NCBI GenBank assembly: GCA_046329195.1
Contig: JAXLVB010000002.1
Coordinates: forward strand, 1,612,001 to 1,676,000
DNA from: JAXLVB01 sp046329195
Lineage (GTDB): Bacteria; Bacteroidota; Bacteroidia; Cytophagales; Spirosomataceae
Reading direction: 5' to 3'
DNA length: 64,000 bases
Part shown: positions 25,056 to 35,467 of the stretch, in pieces
How the letters are laid out: the number at the start of each line of letters is the position of its first letter
How positions within the stretch are numbered: position 1 is the stretch's first letter
Program-made: the position numbers and the translations under genes
Notes under the pieces: generated by a model
What the model was told of the DNA's origin: nothing
Database searches by the model: none
The model's input: the letters and a program-made list of their open reading frames with translations, nothing else

Positions 25056-28000
25056 ATGAAAAAACTGCTACAGATTTTTTTCTTTTTAAGTATCATGCTG
25101 GGTGTTGTTCCACTTAGCCACGCCCAAATGCTGGCAAGGGCACAGACATTGCCAGTGGGAAAAGATACTAAGAAGCAACCTGCTCAACGAAAGCTCAAAG
25201 ACGTGTTGCAAGAACTGAAGAATTTCTACCATGTGGACATTCTGTTTTTTGACCACAATGTAGATGGTTTCGTGGTAGCCGAAGACATCAAGTACAATGC
25301 CAAGCTGGAGCAAAATCTTGAGAGTATTTTGAAACCCTTGGGATTGAATTATAAGAAAACCAAAAGCGGTGGGTTTGTGGTGACTTCCAAAAGCCCAGAA
25401 CGGAGGTCTGTCGAAAATACGCCCTCATTTCAAGAAAGCCTTTCTACAAGCCAACCGACAGAAAATCAGACGGATGCAAAAGGTTCGTTGGTAAATGCGA
25501 TAACCAAACCCGAAGCAGCACCTGACCAAACGGTATCTGGTAAAGTCAAAGACGAAAACGGCGAGGGGCTTCCGGGTGTGAGTGTGCAGGTAAAAGGAAC
25601 AGGCCGAGGCACCACCACCGACAGCAAAGGAAACTTCAAACTATCGGTACCTAACGAAAACGCCGTATTGGTGTTTAGTTTTGTAGGGTATATTTCTAAA
25701 GAAGTGACCGTTGGCAAGCGCAATGCCATAGATGTTTCGCTCGAAGTCGATGCTAAAAGTCTCGAAGAAGTAGTTGTAGTCGGCTACGGCACCCAACGCA
25801 AAGAAAACCTGACGGGTGCGGTTTCGACCATTGACTCGAAGGTCATTGAAAACCGACCTGTGAGCAATGTTGCCAATGCGCTTCAAGGGGTGGCCTCGGG
25901 GCTTATTGTCACTCGAAGCACCGGACAGCCGGGTAGCGAAGGATTGGGGATTCAGATTCGGGGGGCAACATCGGCCAACGGTAGTGTGGAACCGTTGATT
26001 TTGGTGGATGGTGTGACGGTATCGAGTTTTACCTTGCAAACCATCAACCCCAACGACATCGAGAATATCAGTGTACTCAAAGATGCAGCGGCGGCAGCCA
26101 TCTACGGTGCGCAGGCCGCTGGTGGGGTAATTTTGATTACCACTAAGAAAGGAAAAGCAGGGAAAACATCCTTTGAATACTCTACTCAAGTAGGTGCTGA
26201 CTGGGCCTTGAACGTACCAGAGCGGATGCCTTTGATTGAAGAAGCGTTGTACGCTAACCTGTCTCGTCAAAATGCTGGCTCTGGCCCAGAGTACAACGAC
26301 ACGGAGTTACAACGGATCCGTGACAACGTACCTTATGTAGTAAACCCCAGTGATACAACTCGTTATATCTTCTACAACCAAGAAGACCTCATAAGCCAAG
26401 TCGTGCGGAAGTACACCCCCATGCAGACCCACAACCTCTCGGCCAAAGGTGGCAACGACAAAATCAATTACTTGGTATCGTTGGGTTATTATGGCAAACA
26501 AGGAACCTTCAAAATTGGTCCTGACCGCCTTGACCGTTATAACCTCCGTATCAACTTAGGAGCGCAACTGACTCGCCATATTTCGTTGGATACCCGTTTT
26601 GCCTACACTCTTCAGTCGCAACAGGCTCCTTCTACAGGTACTGATGGTGAAGGGCTTGTTTATCAAGTATATCGCCTTCGGATGCGTTACCCCATTTTTA
26701 CACCCGAAGGTCGCCTCAACGGAGGAGCGGGGTCGTCGGCCAACAATACCTACGCTCTATTGCGTGAAGGAGGTTACAACAACATAGACCGCAACTTCTT
26801 TGATGGTGTTGCTACGTTTACAGCCAAGGAGTTTGTAAAAGGCTTGACCATGCGTGCCGTCTTGGGTCAGCAATATCGAGTGGGCGAACGCCAGCGTTTT
26901 GCTCGCTTGGTAGAGCTTTGGGGACGATTCACCCCTATTTTTTATCTGAACAACCCCAACTCTTATACCCTCACTAACGAAGTCACCAAGAACACCAACC
27001 TCCAGTTCTTGGCCGATTACGACCTTACGTTTGGTAAAAACAAAATTCACCTGTTAGGTGGTTATCAATGGGAAGCCAGCAGATTTACCTCAGTGGCTAC
27101 TACCTCTAACTCCCTCGTGAGCAATGACCAGCCTACGCTAAACTTAGGCAACGACCTGACCAAATCAAACAGCGAAACCATCAGTACGTATGCGTTCCAG
27201 TCGTTTTTTGGGCGATTCAACTACAATTATGCCGATAAGTACTTGTTTGAAGCCACCGTTCGAATGGACGAAAGTTCACGCTTGGCGCCGGGACTTCGCA
27301 ACAAGGTGTTTCCTTCAGCATCAGTAGGCTGGAACATGCACCGTGAAAACTGGTTCGCCAGAGCGATTCCATTCTTCTCTGAATTCAAAGTACGAGGGTC
27401 ATGGGGACGCTTGGGCAACGCTCTCGGCATCGGCCTCTACGACTACTTGAGTTTGCTTTCTCGTGGGTCTAGCCTTGTATTGGGGGGAACCGAAGCCCGC
27501 ACTTCTTATTTCTTCCAAAATGTAGTACCTTCTTCAGAACTTTCGTGGGAAACCATCGAAACCACCAACGGAGGATTGGACTTAGGTTTGTTACAAAACA
27601 AACTTCAAATCAGTGCAGACTATTACGTAAAGTATAACCGTAATATGCTCACTCCCTTGCAGTTACCTGCCACCTTTGGCGTTGGAACGCCCAAAATCAA
27701 CAATGGGGAATTGAAGTCGTGGGGATGGGAAATTGAAGCTAAGTATCGAAACAAAATTGGTAAAAACTTTAGCTTCAATGTTGGCTTTAACTTGTCTGAC
27801 AACCAAAACGAATTGCTGAGCTATGCAGGTCGTCGGGTACTTAATGCAGGTAATGTCAGTTTATTGGAAGGTTACCCACTCAATACCTTCTGGGGTTACT
27901 TGACCGATGGTTATTTCCAAACTACCGACGAAGTCAAAGCCGCTGCATTCCAAGATAGCCGCACTGGCCCTGGCGATGTAAAATTCATTGACTTAAACGG

Positions 28001-28556
28001 CGACGGCAAACTCACCGTTGGCAAAGGCTCTCCCGAAGACCCCGGCGACTTGGTATATTTAGGAACAGACCAACCTCGTTATGTATTTGGACTCAACTTG
28101 GGCTTCCAATGGAAAGGATTAGATTTCTCAGCCTTTATCCAAGGCGTAGGCCAACGGGTATTCCTGCCTAACTCTGAAGCTATTCAGCCTTTCTCTCAGT
28201 CATGGAAACAGCCTTTAGCCATTCACCGTGACTATTGGACTCCTGAAAATCCCAATGCGGCCTTCCCAAGACCTTATTTGCAAGGCGCATTCCGGTATTT
28301 GCCCTCTGATAAATGGTTGATGAACGGCCAATATGCTCGCCTGAAGAACATCCAAATTGGCTACACTATTCCTGAAAAACTCTTGAAACGGATTCACCTC
28401 TCCAGAGCTCGGGTGTTCTTTACAGGCCAAGACATTTTCACGGTGTCTAAATTGGGAATTTTCAACAACTACTTTAATCCCGAAATGAAGAGTGGTACTC
28501 AGAATGACTACCCGTTCTTTGGAACTGCCGCTATGGGTTTAAACTTGTCGTTCTAA
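25056..28556 (+). CDS. SusC/RagA-type TonB-linked receptor with STN signalling domain
   Basis: This is 1166 residues from ATG 25056; the upstream in-frame start at 24936 only adds a non-signal leader. In order it has a signal peptide (1-24, ending 'LSHAQ'), STN domain (about 48-105), low-complexity linker, carboxypeptidase-like regulatory domain (about 160-235, 'VSGKVKDENGEGLPGVSVQVKG'), the SusC hallmark 'LEEVVVVGYGTQRKENLTGAVS', plug and barrel. It imports oligosaccharides with SusD. The STN domain is the link to the FecR/sigma pair upstream, so this receptor both transports and signals. Confidence 0.95.
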   Translation: MKKLLQIFFFLSIMLGVVPLSHAQMLARAQTLPVGKDTKKQPAQRKLKDVLQELKNFYHVDILFFDHNVDGFVVAEDIKYNAKLEQNLESILKPLGLNYKKTKSGGFVVTSKSPERRSVENTPSFQESLSTSQPTENQTDAKGSLVNAITKPEAAPDQTVSGKVKDENGEGLPGVSVQVKGTGRGTTTDSKGNFKLSVPNENAVLVFSFVGYISKEVTVGKRNAIDVSLEVDAKSLEEVVVVGYGTQRKENLTGAVSTIDSKVIENRPVSNVANALQGVASGLIVTRSTGQPGSEGLGIQIRGATSANGSVEPLILVDGVTVSSFTLQTINPNDIENISVLKDAAAAAIYGAQAAGGVILITTKKGKAGKTSFEYSTQVGADWALNVPERMPLIEEALYANLSRQNAGSGPEYNDTELQRIRDNVPYVVNPSDTTRYIFYNQEDLISQVVRKYTPMQTHNLSAKGGNDKINYLVSLGYYGKQGTFKIGPDRLDRYNLRINLGAQLTRHISLDTRFAYTLQSQQAPSTGTDGEGLVYQVYRLRMRYPIFTPEGRLNGGAGSSANNTYALLREGGYNNIDRNFFDGVATFTAKEFVKGLTMRAVLGQQYRVGERQRFARLVELWGRFTPIFYLNNPNSYTLTNEVTKNTNLQFLADYDLTFGKNKIHLLGGYQWEASRFTSVATTSNSLVSNDQPTLNLGNDLTKSNSETISTYAFQSFFGRFNYNYADKYLFEATVRMDESSRLAPGLRNKVFPSASVGWNMHRENWFARAIPFFSEFKVRGSWGRLGNALGIGLYDYLSLLSRGSSLVLGGTEARTSYFFQNVVPSSELSWETIETTNGGLDLGLLQNKLQISADYYVKYNRNMLTPLQLPATFGVGTPKINNGELKSWGWEIEAKYRNKIGKNFSFNVGFNLSDNQNELLSYAGRRVLNAGNVSLLEGYPLNTFWGYLTDGYFQTTDEVKAAAFQDSRTGPGDVKFIDLNGDGKLTVGKGSPEDPGDLVYLGTDQPRYVFGLNLGFQWKGLDFSAFIQGVGQRVFLPNSEAIQPFSQSWKQPLAIHRDYWTPENPNAAFPRPYLQGAFRYLPSDKWLMNGQYARLKNIQIGYTIPEKLLKRIHLSRARVFFTGQDIFTVSKLGIFNNYFNPEMKSGTQNDYPFFGTAAMGLNLSF

Positions 28557-28615
28557 CGCTTAAAACCCTCAAAAGTCAACCGGAAAACGACTCGAACCTC
28601 TTAACAGAATTTTCA

Positions 28616-30238
28616 ATGAAAAAGATATATCAATCCATTTTGGTCTTGATTGCGATCCTAACAAGCCTGACTGCTTGTGACGTAAATCGCCTCCCCGAAA
28701 CCCAGTTGAGTGACCCTGCGTTTTGGAAAACCGAAGCCGACTTGCAAGCCGCAGCCAATTACCTGTACACGTTTTTTCCAGGGCTGCCCTTTACAGACGA
28801 CAACTGGTCGGACGAAACGTACGCTCGTGCGCCAAACACCATCAGCGACGGAACTCGAATTGCAACCGCCACCGACGGTAGTTACAACACGCCATATCAG
28901 TTGATTCGAGCGGCTAATAATATCATCGAAAAAGCGCCCCGTGCAGCGGCCAGCGGTGTTGCTGCTGCTACCGTGGACCGATACATAGCCGAGGCCCGTT
29001 TTTTCAGAGCGTATGCTTACTATTCGTTGTTTCAGCGTTATGGCGGAGTTCCTCTCATTTTGAAGCTCCTCCAAGAAGATTCTGCCGAATTGCAAGCTCC
29101 CGCCAATACTCGTGACGAAGTGCTTGAGGCCATCTATCAGGATTTGGATTTTGCCGCTTCTAAATTACAAACCCCTACCCAACTCGGTACAGCAGGTTAT
29201 GGTAGAATATCTAAGACGGCTGCCTTGGCGTTCAAGTCAAGAGTAGCACTTTTTGAAGGTACTCGTTGTAAGTTTCATAACTATGGTGATTACAAAAAAC
29301 ACCTCAATTTGGCAGTAGCTGCTTCTAAAGCCGTGATTGACAGCAAGGAACACAGCTTGTTTGCTAATTATTACAACATGTTCCAACTGGCAGGTGAAGG
29401 TCGTCAAAACCGTGAAAATATCTTGGTAAAACAATACGGTGTGAGTATTGCAGACAACGTATTGACTCACAATGCCGCCCGAAACCTCGAAAACGGTTCA
29501 GCCAACCCTACCAAGAGTTTGGTTGACTCCTACCTCATGACCGATGGATTGCCAACTACTAAATCAAAACTCTACAAAGCCCCAACCGTTTCGACAGAAG
29601 TATTTTTGAACCGTGACGACCGCCTCAGTGCCACCATTATGAAAACAGGCGATGCCTACATCGGTTCAGCACCAGTGTTTAGTATTTCGCCCTTGGTGTT
29701 CCAGTTGACAGGTTTTTGTTCTCGTAAATATTTCAACATTGACGACTGGACCAACCAACGCTCGTACATTGACGGTATCTTACTTCGTTATGCAGAGGTT
29801 TTGCTCAACTATGCCGAAGCCACCTACGAACTCAACGAGAGCATCAGTGATGCCGACTTAGAGTTGGCCATAAACCCGCTTCGTACACGTGGAAAAATTG
29901 CCAAGCTGACCAATGCCTTTGTAACTGCCAATGGACTAAACATGCGAGAAGAACTCCGCCGTGAACGTCGAGTAGAATTAGCAGTTGAAGGATTCCGCTA
30001 TTGGGATTTGGTGCGCTGGAAAACAGCTGAAGTTGAGTTAGTTAAGCCTATTTTGGGCAACTTCTTTTTCAAAACAGAATTTGGCACTGCCACTACTGTG
30101 AAGCTGACCAGCGATAACTTTATCTTGGTACAAGATGCCAGTTTTCGCAAATTTAACCCAGCCAAGGATTACTTGTGGCCACTGCCAGTTAACGAAATTG
30201 GCCTAAATCCTGCACTAAAGCAAAACCCAGGTTGGTAG
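28616..30238 (+). CDS. SusD/RagB glycan-binding lipoprotein
   Basis: This 540-residue surface lipoprotein has a lipobox ending at Cys21 ('LTSLTAC'). The SusD N-terminal region shows 'LPETQLSDPAFWKTEADLQAAANYLYTFF', and TPR-like helices include 'YIAEARFFRAYAYYSLFQRYGGVPLIL'. The C-terminal RagB region has 'YAEVLLNYAEATYELN' and 'ELRRERRVELAVEGFRYWDLVRWK', strongly diagnostic. It lies 59 bp after SusC and forms the lid that captures glycan for it. Confidence 0.95.
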   Translation: MKKIYQSILVLIAILTSLTACDVNRLPETQLSDPAFWKTEADLQAAANYLYTFFPGLPFTDDNWSDETYARAPNTISDGTRIATATDGSYNTPYQLIRAANNIIEKAPRAAASGVAAATVDRYIAEARFFRAYAYYSLFQRYGGVPLILKLLQEDSAELQAPANTRDEVLEAIYQDLDFAASKLQTPTQLGTAGYGRISKTAALAFKSRVALFEGTRCKFHNYGDYKKHLNLAVAASKAVIDSKEHSLFANYYNMFQLAGEGRQNRENILVKQYGVSIADNVLTHNAARNLENGSANPTKSLVDSYLMTDGLPTTKSKLYKAPTVSTEVFLNRDDRLSATIMKTGDAYIGSAPVFSISPLVFQLTGFCSRKYFNIDDWTNQRSYIDGILLRYAEVLLNYAEATYELNESISDADLELAINPLRTRGKIAKLTNAFVTANGLNMREELRRERRVELAVEGFRYWDLVRWKTAEVELVKPILGNFFFKTEFGTATTVKLTSDNFILVQDASFRKFNPAKDYLWPLPVNEIGLNPALKQNPGW

Positions 30239-30295
30239 TTTCACAAGACTCCTACTTCCATCTTTCATATTAGCTTCATCTTAAAAGTAAGGTTG

Positions 30296-30332
30296 AAAAA
30301 AAGGTCGGATTGGTTTAACCTCCGACCTTTTT
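30296..30332 (+). terminator. Intrinsic terminator/attenuator after SusD
   Basis: AAGGTCGGA (30301-30309) pairs with TCCGACCTT (30321-30329), with an A-run before and a T-run after. As the next gene lies downstream in the same direction, it may attenuate rather than stop transcription and set SusCD above enzyme levels. Confidence 0.65.
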
Positions 30333-30359
30333 AGAACACCTGTCTCCTAACTTAAGCTC

Positions 30360-32189
30360 ATGTTACGTTTACTCCAACTACTTGTTTGCCTTTGGCTGAT
30401 AGGATTGTGGGCTTGTGCCAAAGAAGAAGAGGCACCGCCTTCGGTAGCGGAGCTACCAGCAAGTCTAAAAGCGCTTAAAATTGAGCACCCTCGTCTGATG
30501 CTCACCGATGAGCGCTTGAATGAACTCAAACAAGGACGCAAAACCGATGCTACACTTGATAAATACATCAATGCCGTTATTGCCTCTGCCAACGCCATGG
30601 TCAACAAAGCCGAACTAAAACGTGAGCTTATCGGCCCTCGGTTATTGAGTGTGAGTCGAGAACTACTCAGCCGCACTACTCACTTGGCGTTAGCCTATCG
30701 GTTCACCGGCGATACCAAGTACCTCAACGCAGCCCTTAGCAATATGCGAACGGTCTGTGAGTTTAGCGACTGGAATCCCTCTCATTTTTTGGATGTTGCT
30801 GAAATGCTCAACGGCGTTGCCATAGGCTACGACTGGCTTTATAACGACATGAGTACCAGTGATAAAGTATATTTCAGAGAGCGCATCAAGACCAAAGGCT
30901 TAGCCGAATACCGCAAGGTTTATGAAACTGCTTGGTGGCATCGAGGGGATAACAATTGGAACCAAGTTTGCAATGGGGGTCTATTGGTAGGAGCTTTATC
31001 TATCGCCGAAACGGACCCCACCTATGCCGCTGAATACCTCCCGAAAGTCATTGAAAATCTGCCCTTTTCGAACAAATTCTACGCTCCCGACGGTGCTTGG
31101 TACGAAGGACCCGGCTACTGGGCCTATGCTACCGAGTATCTTTCGTACGGAATGTCGGCTTTGCAAACCGCTATGGGAAATCTCTATAATTTAGACAAAA
31201 CAGAAGGTTTATCGAAGTCAGGCTTAGTGCCTATGATTTGTGCAGGCCCCACCAATTACATCCTCAACTTTGCCGATTCGGGCGAGAACAGTAAGGCAAC
31301 TACTTCGGCAGCGATGCTTTTCTTAAGTACTCTTTACAATAACCCACAGATTGCTAACTATTTGCACAGCTATCTTAAATCAAGCAATGCCTTAGCGACA
31401 CCTTTTCATGTGGTTTGGTACAAAGCTCCTACTGCGGAGGCGGCTGCTCCCCCACTCGACTATTATTTGCGAGGAGAAATTAACGAACTGGTATTTTTGA
31501 GAAGTAGCTGGACCGACCCCAATGCCTCTTGGATTGGCTTTAAGTCAGGTGTCAACAGTTCCAATCACTCGCATTTGGATGTAGGAAACTTTGAATTAGA
31601 TGCGGGCGGTATGCGCTGGGCAAAAGACCTTGGCTCTGACGATTACGACCTTGATGGCTATTGGGACATGGGGGTCAACGGAAAGCGTTGGAGTTACTAC
31701 CGGCTCAATTCTTTTAGCCATAATGTTCCACTTTTGGGCAACAAAAACCAATATGAATTGGCAAAAGCCAGTTTTATCTCCACCGATTTGAACACTGCTA
31801 CGCCTTCGGCAAGCCTTGATTTGACACAAGCCTACCGAGATTTTTCGACCAAAAGTATTCGCAAAGTAAGTTTAGTTGACAATCGGAAGAATTTTCTCAT
31901 TGAAGATTCACATACTTTGTCAAAAACCACCGAAGTTGCATGGGGAATGACCACCGCCAACAGTATTGAATTAGTGAAAGGGGGTAAAGCGATTTTGCGT
32001 AATGCTACCGTTACATCTCGCACACTGGAGGCAGAAATCATCGAACCCAAAGGTGTTGAATTTACCATAGAGTCAGCCGTGCAGAAAGCACCCGAAAAGC
32101 TGAACACGGGACATTCGAGGCTGATGCTACGGCTACCTAACCAATCGGGAAGAGTAACTATTATGGTCAAACTCTCGCCAAAAGGATAA
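30360..32189 (+). CDS. Heparinase II/III-like polysaccharide lyase, surface lipoprotein
   Basis: This 609-residue lyase candidate has a lipobox ending at Cys19 ('LIGLWAC') followed by K-E-E-E, which resembles the Bacteroidota lipoprotein export signal for the cell surface. The N-terminal alpha-barrel part begins 'HPRLMLTDERLNELKQG'; 'AIGYDWLYNDM' and 'WWHRGDNNWNQVCNGG' are typical of this fold. The C-terminal beta-sheet domain begins near 'GVNSSNHSHLDVGNFELDAGGMRWAKDLG', with the conserved N-H-x-H-x-D. It would cleave a uronic-acid polysaccharide by beta-elimination; the PL family number cannot be fixed by eye. Confidence 0.8.
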   Translation: MLRLLQLLVCLWLIGLWACAKEEEAPPSVAELPASLKALKIEHPRLMLTDERLNELKQGRKTDATLDKYINAVIASANAMVNKAELKRELIGPRLLSVSRELLSRTTHLALAYRFTGDTKYLNAALSNMRTVCEFSDWNPSHFLDVAEMLNGVAIGYDWLYNDMSTSDKVYFRERIKTKGLAEYRKVYETAWWHRGDNNWNQVCNGGLLVGALSIAETDPTYAAEYLPKVIENLPFSNKFYAPDGAWYEGPGYWAYATEYLSYGMSALQTAMGNLYNLDKTEGLSKSGLVPMICAGPTNYILNFADSGENSKATTSAAMLFLSTLYNNPQIANYLHSYLKSSNALATPFHVVWYKAPTAEAAAPPLDYYLRGEINELVFLRSSWTDPNASWIGFKSGVNSSNHSHLDVGNFELDAGGMRWAKDLGSDDYDLDGYWDMGVNGKRWSYYRLNSFSHNVPLLGNKNQYELAKASFISTDLNTATPSASLDLTQAYRDFSTKSIRKVSLVDNRKNFLIEDSHTLSKTTEVAWGMTTANSIELVKGGKAILRNATVTSRTLEAEIIEPKGVEFTIESAVQKAPEKLNTGHSRLMLRLPNQSGRVTIMVKLSPKG

Positions 32190-32240
32190 ATTATCATTTG
32201 CTAACAATTCCTCAAGTTTAACCTCTAAGACCGACATCCC

Positions 32241-34160
32241 ATGAAAAAAATCTTCTTCGTTTTGGGCTTATTCTTTGTTCATCAGTCCTTTGCCCAAGTA
32301 GCACAACGAAATATATTGGGAACTCGCTACAACCTCAGTACCGTACAAGCTGCCTTGATTCCTAAAAACCAATGGAAACCTTACCCCAAAACTCCCACTG
32401 AATGGCAAGCTGTCGTCCCTGACTCTGTCGTAAAACAAGTCATCAAGAGTGGAGAGAAAGCCCTTTCCTACCATTTTGAGTCCATCAGTGCCACCGTTTC
32501 ATTAGATTTTGTTCGCTCAGGCGACCGTGAACGCCACGGTAAGATTTCGTATGGTAAACGAAACGCACTCACCGAACTAATTTTGGCCGAAAGCATGGAA
32601 GGGCGAGGTCGCTTCATGGAAGCGATTATGAATGGTATTTGGTCTATTTGCGAAGAAAGCTATTGGGGCGTGCCAGCGCATATCAGAGGTACAGGGCTGC
32701 CCGATGTCGAAAACCCAGTGGTTGATTTATTTTCGGCAGAGACAGCCTCGGTCATGGCCATCGCTGATTATTTTGTGGGCGAGAAACTCGATGGAATCAA
32801 CAAACTCATCCGCAAACGAATGTACTATGAAACCAACCAGCGGATTTTTGTTCCGATGCTCAAAAACGGTGACTCTTATGGCTGGATGAGCAAAACTCGG
32901 CCTGTCAACAACTGGAATCCGTGGATCATGTCGAACTGGATGATGAGTACTTTACTGTTGGAAAAAGACGAAAACCGCCGAGCAGAAATGCTCTACAAAT
33001 CCATGTTAGGCTTAGACCGCTACCTGAATAGTCTTGGCGACGACGGCGGCTGTGACGAAGGCCCTAGTTATTGGTTTGCAGCAGGAGCCAGTGTGTATGA
33101 TTGTTTGGAATTGCTCCAGCGCTCAACCAACAACGCCGTAATGATTTATAACGAACCGTTGATTCAAAAAATGGCTTCGTATGTATATAAAGCACACATA
33201 GATGGGCATTACTTCACAAACTTTGCCGATGCAGACCCCAAGCTACGCCCTGATGGATTGTTATTGTACCGCTTCGGGAAAGCACTGAATGACAATACCA
33301 TGCTGCGGTTTGGACAATGGGCTAACTATACGTTTCCTTCTGCCGCTGTAACGGGTTACCAACGGATGCGCCGCATCGAAAACCTACTCACTATTCAACA
33401 AATAGGCAAATACAATTACGATTATCAACCAGTCAAAGAAGCTTGGATTAGTGATATTCAGGTGATGGTTGCTCGTGCTTCAAATGGCCTTTATCTGGCC
33501 ACGCATGGCGGACACAACGATGAAAGTCATAATCACAACGATGTGGGCGATTTTATCATTTACAACGAAGGTCAACCCATGATTGTAGATGCAGGACGAG
33601 GTAATTACACCGCTCGAACGTTCTCTAACCAACGTTACGAGCTTTGGTTTACACAATCAGAATATCACAACCTGCCTATTATCAATGAGATAGGTCAAAA
33701 AGCTGGGCGAGAGTTTGAAGCGAAAAATGTAAAGTGCACACTCAGCGACAAAGAAGCCAGTTTGGTTATGGATTTGTCGGCGGCCTATCCTAAAAACGCT
33801 GGAGTGTCGGCGCTGAATCGGGTGGTAAAACTCAATCGTGCTAAAAACATCATTGAAGTTACCGACGACTACCAACTTTCTGAAAAACTTACTTCCCTCA
33901 AACATGCTTTCATAACGATTTGTGACATAGATCTTTCGCAACCCGGCAAAGCGAAATTAACAGGAGTCAACAACACCAAACTCACCCTGACCTACGACCC
34001 AAAACTATGGAGTATTTCGACCGAAAAACCCTCTACCGAAGGCATGGAATACAGTAGTTTCAAAACCAAATGGGATGGCCGCTCGGTGACAAGAATTTTG
34101 CTTACCAGCCAGCGATTAGACCAAAAAGGAAAATATAGTTTTACATTTGACAAAAATTAA
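32241..34160 (+). CDS. Heparinase II/III-like polysaccharide lyase, exported
   Basis: This 639-residue protein has a cleavable signal peptide (1-18, ending 'HQSFAQ'). The alpha-barrel region contains 'SYGKRNALTELILAESMEGRGRF', 'WNPWIMSNWM' and 'DDGGCDEGPSYWFAAG', and the C-terminal heparinase II/III domain has 'ATHGGHNDESHNHNDVGDFIIYNEGQPMIVDAGRGNY', rich in likely catalytic His. It differs from the neighbouring lyase in length and domain detail, so the two probably act in series, this one in the periplasm. It starts 51 bp after the lipoprotein lyase. Confidence 0.85.
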   Translation: MKKIFFVLGLFFVHQSFAQVAQRNILGTRYNLSTVQAALIPKNQWKPYPKTPTEWQAVVPDSVVKQVIKSGEKALSYHFESISATVSLDFVRSGDRERHGKISYGKRNALTELILAESMEGRGRFMEAIMNGIWSICEESYWGVPAHIRGTGLPDVENPVVDLFSAETASVMAIADYFVGEKLDGINKLIRKRMYYETNQRIFVPMLKNGDSYGWMSKTRPVNNWNPWIMSNWMMSTLLLEKDENRRAEMLYKSMLGLDRYLNSLGDDGGCDEGPSYWFAAGASVYDCLELLQRSTNNAVMIYNEPLIQKMASYVYKAHIDGHYFTNFADADPKLRPDGLLLYRFGKALNDNTMLRFGQWANYTFPSAAVTGYQRMRRIENLLTIQQIGKYNYDYQPVKEAWISDIQVMVARASNGLYLATHGGHNDESHNHNDVGDFIIYNEGQPMIVDAGRGNYTARTFSNQRYELWFTQSEYHNLPIINEIGQKAGREFEAKNVKCTLSDKEASLVMDLSAAYPKNAGVSALNRVVKLNRAKNIIEVTDDYQLSEKLTSLKHAFITICDIDLSQPGKAKLTGVNNTKLTLTYDPKLWSISTEKPSTEGMEYSSFKTKWDGRSVTRILLTSQRLDQKGKYSFTFDKN

Positions 34161-34238
34161 AAGGCAGTTGCTTAGTTACTTTTGAAAAAACTCAGTAAAC
34201 GCCGTTTGCCACTCAAGTACCACTAAACCCAAACCATC

Positions 34239-35399
34239 ATGAAATTTACCAGAATCGTATTGTTACTCTTGGTGACGTCTTCTGTTTTTGCTCAAATCAA
34301 CGTTAAGAAAGAATTTGAATTTGCCGCTAAGCAATACGAAGGGATGTTGGCTTCCCATCCCGACCTCACGCAATTTCCGCAATCAACCAACCCCGATGGT
34401 TCACCACGTAACATGAAGTCGAGTTGGTGGTGTAGCGGGTTCTTTGGTGCTTCGCTTTGGTATATTTACGAATATACCAAAGACCCCAAATGGAAAGATG
34501 CCGCTCATAAATGGACGATGGCGGTAGAGAAAGAACAATACAATACCGGAACGCATGATTTGGGCTTCATGATTTATTGCCCCTTTGGCAATGGCTATCG
34601 CTTGACCAAAAACGAAGCCTATAAACCCATTATGTTGACAGGAGCCAAATCGTTGGCTACCCGGTTTAATCCCAAAATCGGTGTCATCAAATCATGGAAC
34701 AACTTCCAAAAAATCTATGATTATCCAGTAATCATTGACAATATGATGAACTTGGAGTTTTTGTTTTGGGCTGCAAAAGAATCAGGCAACAAGGATTTTT
34801 ACAACATCAGTGTAATCCACGCTGACAACACGCTCAAAAACCATTATCGAGCTGACAACAGTAGCTACCACGTGCTTTGCTATGGACCCAACGGCGAGGT
34901 GTTGGCCAAGAAAACGCACCAAGGTGCCGCCGATGAGTCGGCTTGGGCTCGTGGGCAGGCATGGGGCTTATACGGCTATGTGGTAATGTACCGTGAAACG
35001 AAAGACCCAAAGTACCTCGACCAAGCCAACAAGATTGCAGCTTTTATTCTAAACAATCCTAACTTACCCGCCGACAAAATTCCATATTGGGACTACAGCA
35101 AACCCGGTGAAGAACGAGATGCTTCGGCAGGGGCTATTGCCTCATCGGCATTATTTGAACTCAGCGATTATGTAAAGGGTAAACAGAAAGCCGAATACAT
35201 TGCCGCAGCTACCAAAATGTTAGAAACACTGTCGAGTCCAGCATTTAAAGCCAAATTGGGTGAAAACAATCATTTCTTGCTGATGCACAGCACTGGCCAT
35301 AAGCCGGGCAATTCGGAAATTGATGTACCGTTGGTATATGCCGATTATTATTACTTAGAAGCTTTGCTTCGCTATGATGCGTTGAAGAAGAAAAAGTAG
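34239..35399 (+). CDS. GH88 unsaturated glucuronyl hydrolase
   Basis: This 386-residue exported enzyme has a signal peptide (1-19). It has the (alpha/alpha)6 barrel landmarks of GH88: 'THDLGFMIYCPFGNGYRLT' and 'IIDNMMNLEFLFWAAKESG', holding the two catalytic Asp residues, then 'GAADESAWARGQAWGLYGYVVMYRETKDPKYL' and a late 'IPYWDYSKPGEERDASAGAIASSALFEL'. It hydrolyses the unsaturated uronic acid made by the two lyases, completing depolymerisation in the periplasm. It is the last gene of the locus, before a terminator at 35411-35463. Confidence 0.93.
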   Translation: MKFTRIVLLLLVTSSVFAQINVKKEFEFAAKQYEGMLASHPDLTQFPQSTNPDGSPRNMKSSWWCSGFFGASLWYIYEYTKDPKWKDAAHKWTMAVEKEQYNTGTHDLGFMIYCPFGNGYRLTKNEAYKPIMLTGAKSLATRFNPKIGVIKSWNNFQKIYDYPVIIDNMMNLEFLFWAAKESGNKDFYNISVIHADNTLKNHYRADNSSYHVLCYGPNGEVLAKKTHQGAADESAWARGQAWGLYGYVVMYRETKDPKYLDQANKIAAFILNNPNLPADKIPYWDYSKPGEERDASAGAIASSALFELSDYVKGKQKAEYIAAATKMLETLSSPAFKAKLGENNHFLLMHSTGHKPGNSEIDVPLVYADYYYLEALLRYDALKKKK

Positions 35400-35410
35400 G
35401 CTTGGCAACA

Positions 35411-35463
35411 ACAAAAAACGACGAAATTCTACTGACTATCAGCAGGATACCGTCGTTTTTGTT
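35411..35463 (+). terminator. Intrinsic terminator at the end of the polysaccharide locus
   Basis: AAAAAACGACG (35413-35423) pairs with CGTCGTTTTT (35451-35460) across a 27-bp loop, ending in a T-run. Confidence 0.7.
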
Positions 35464-35467
35464 CTAT

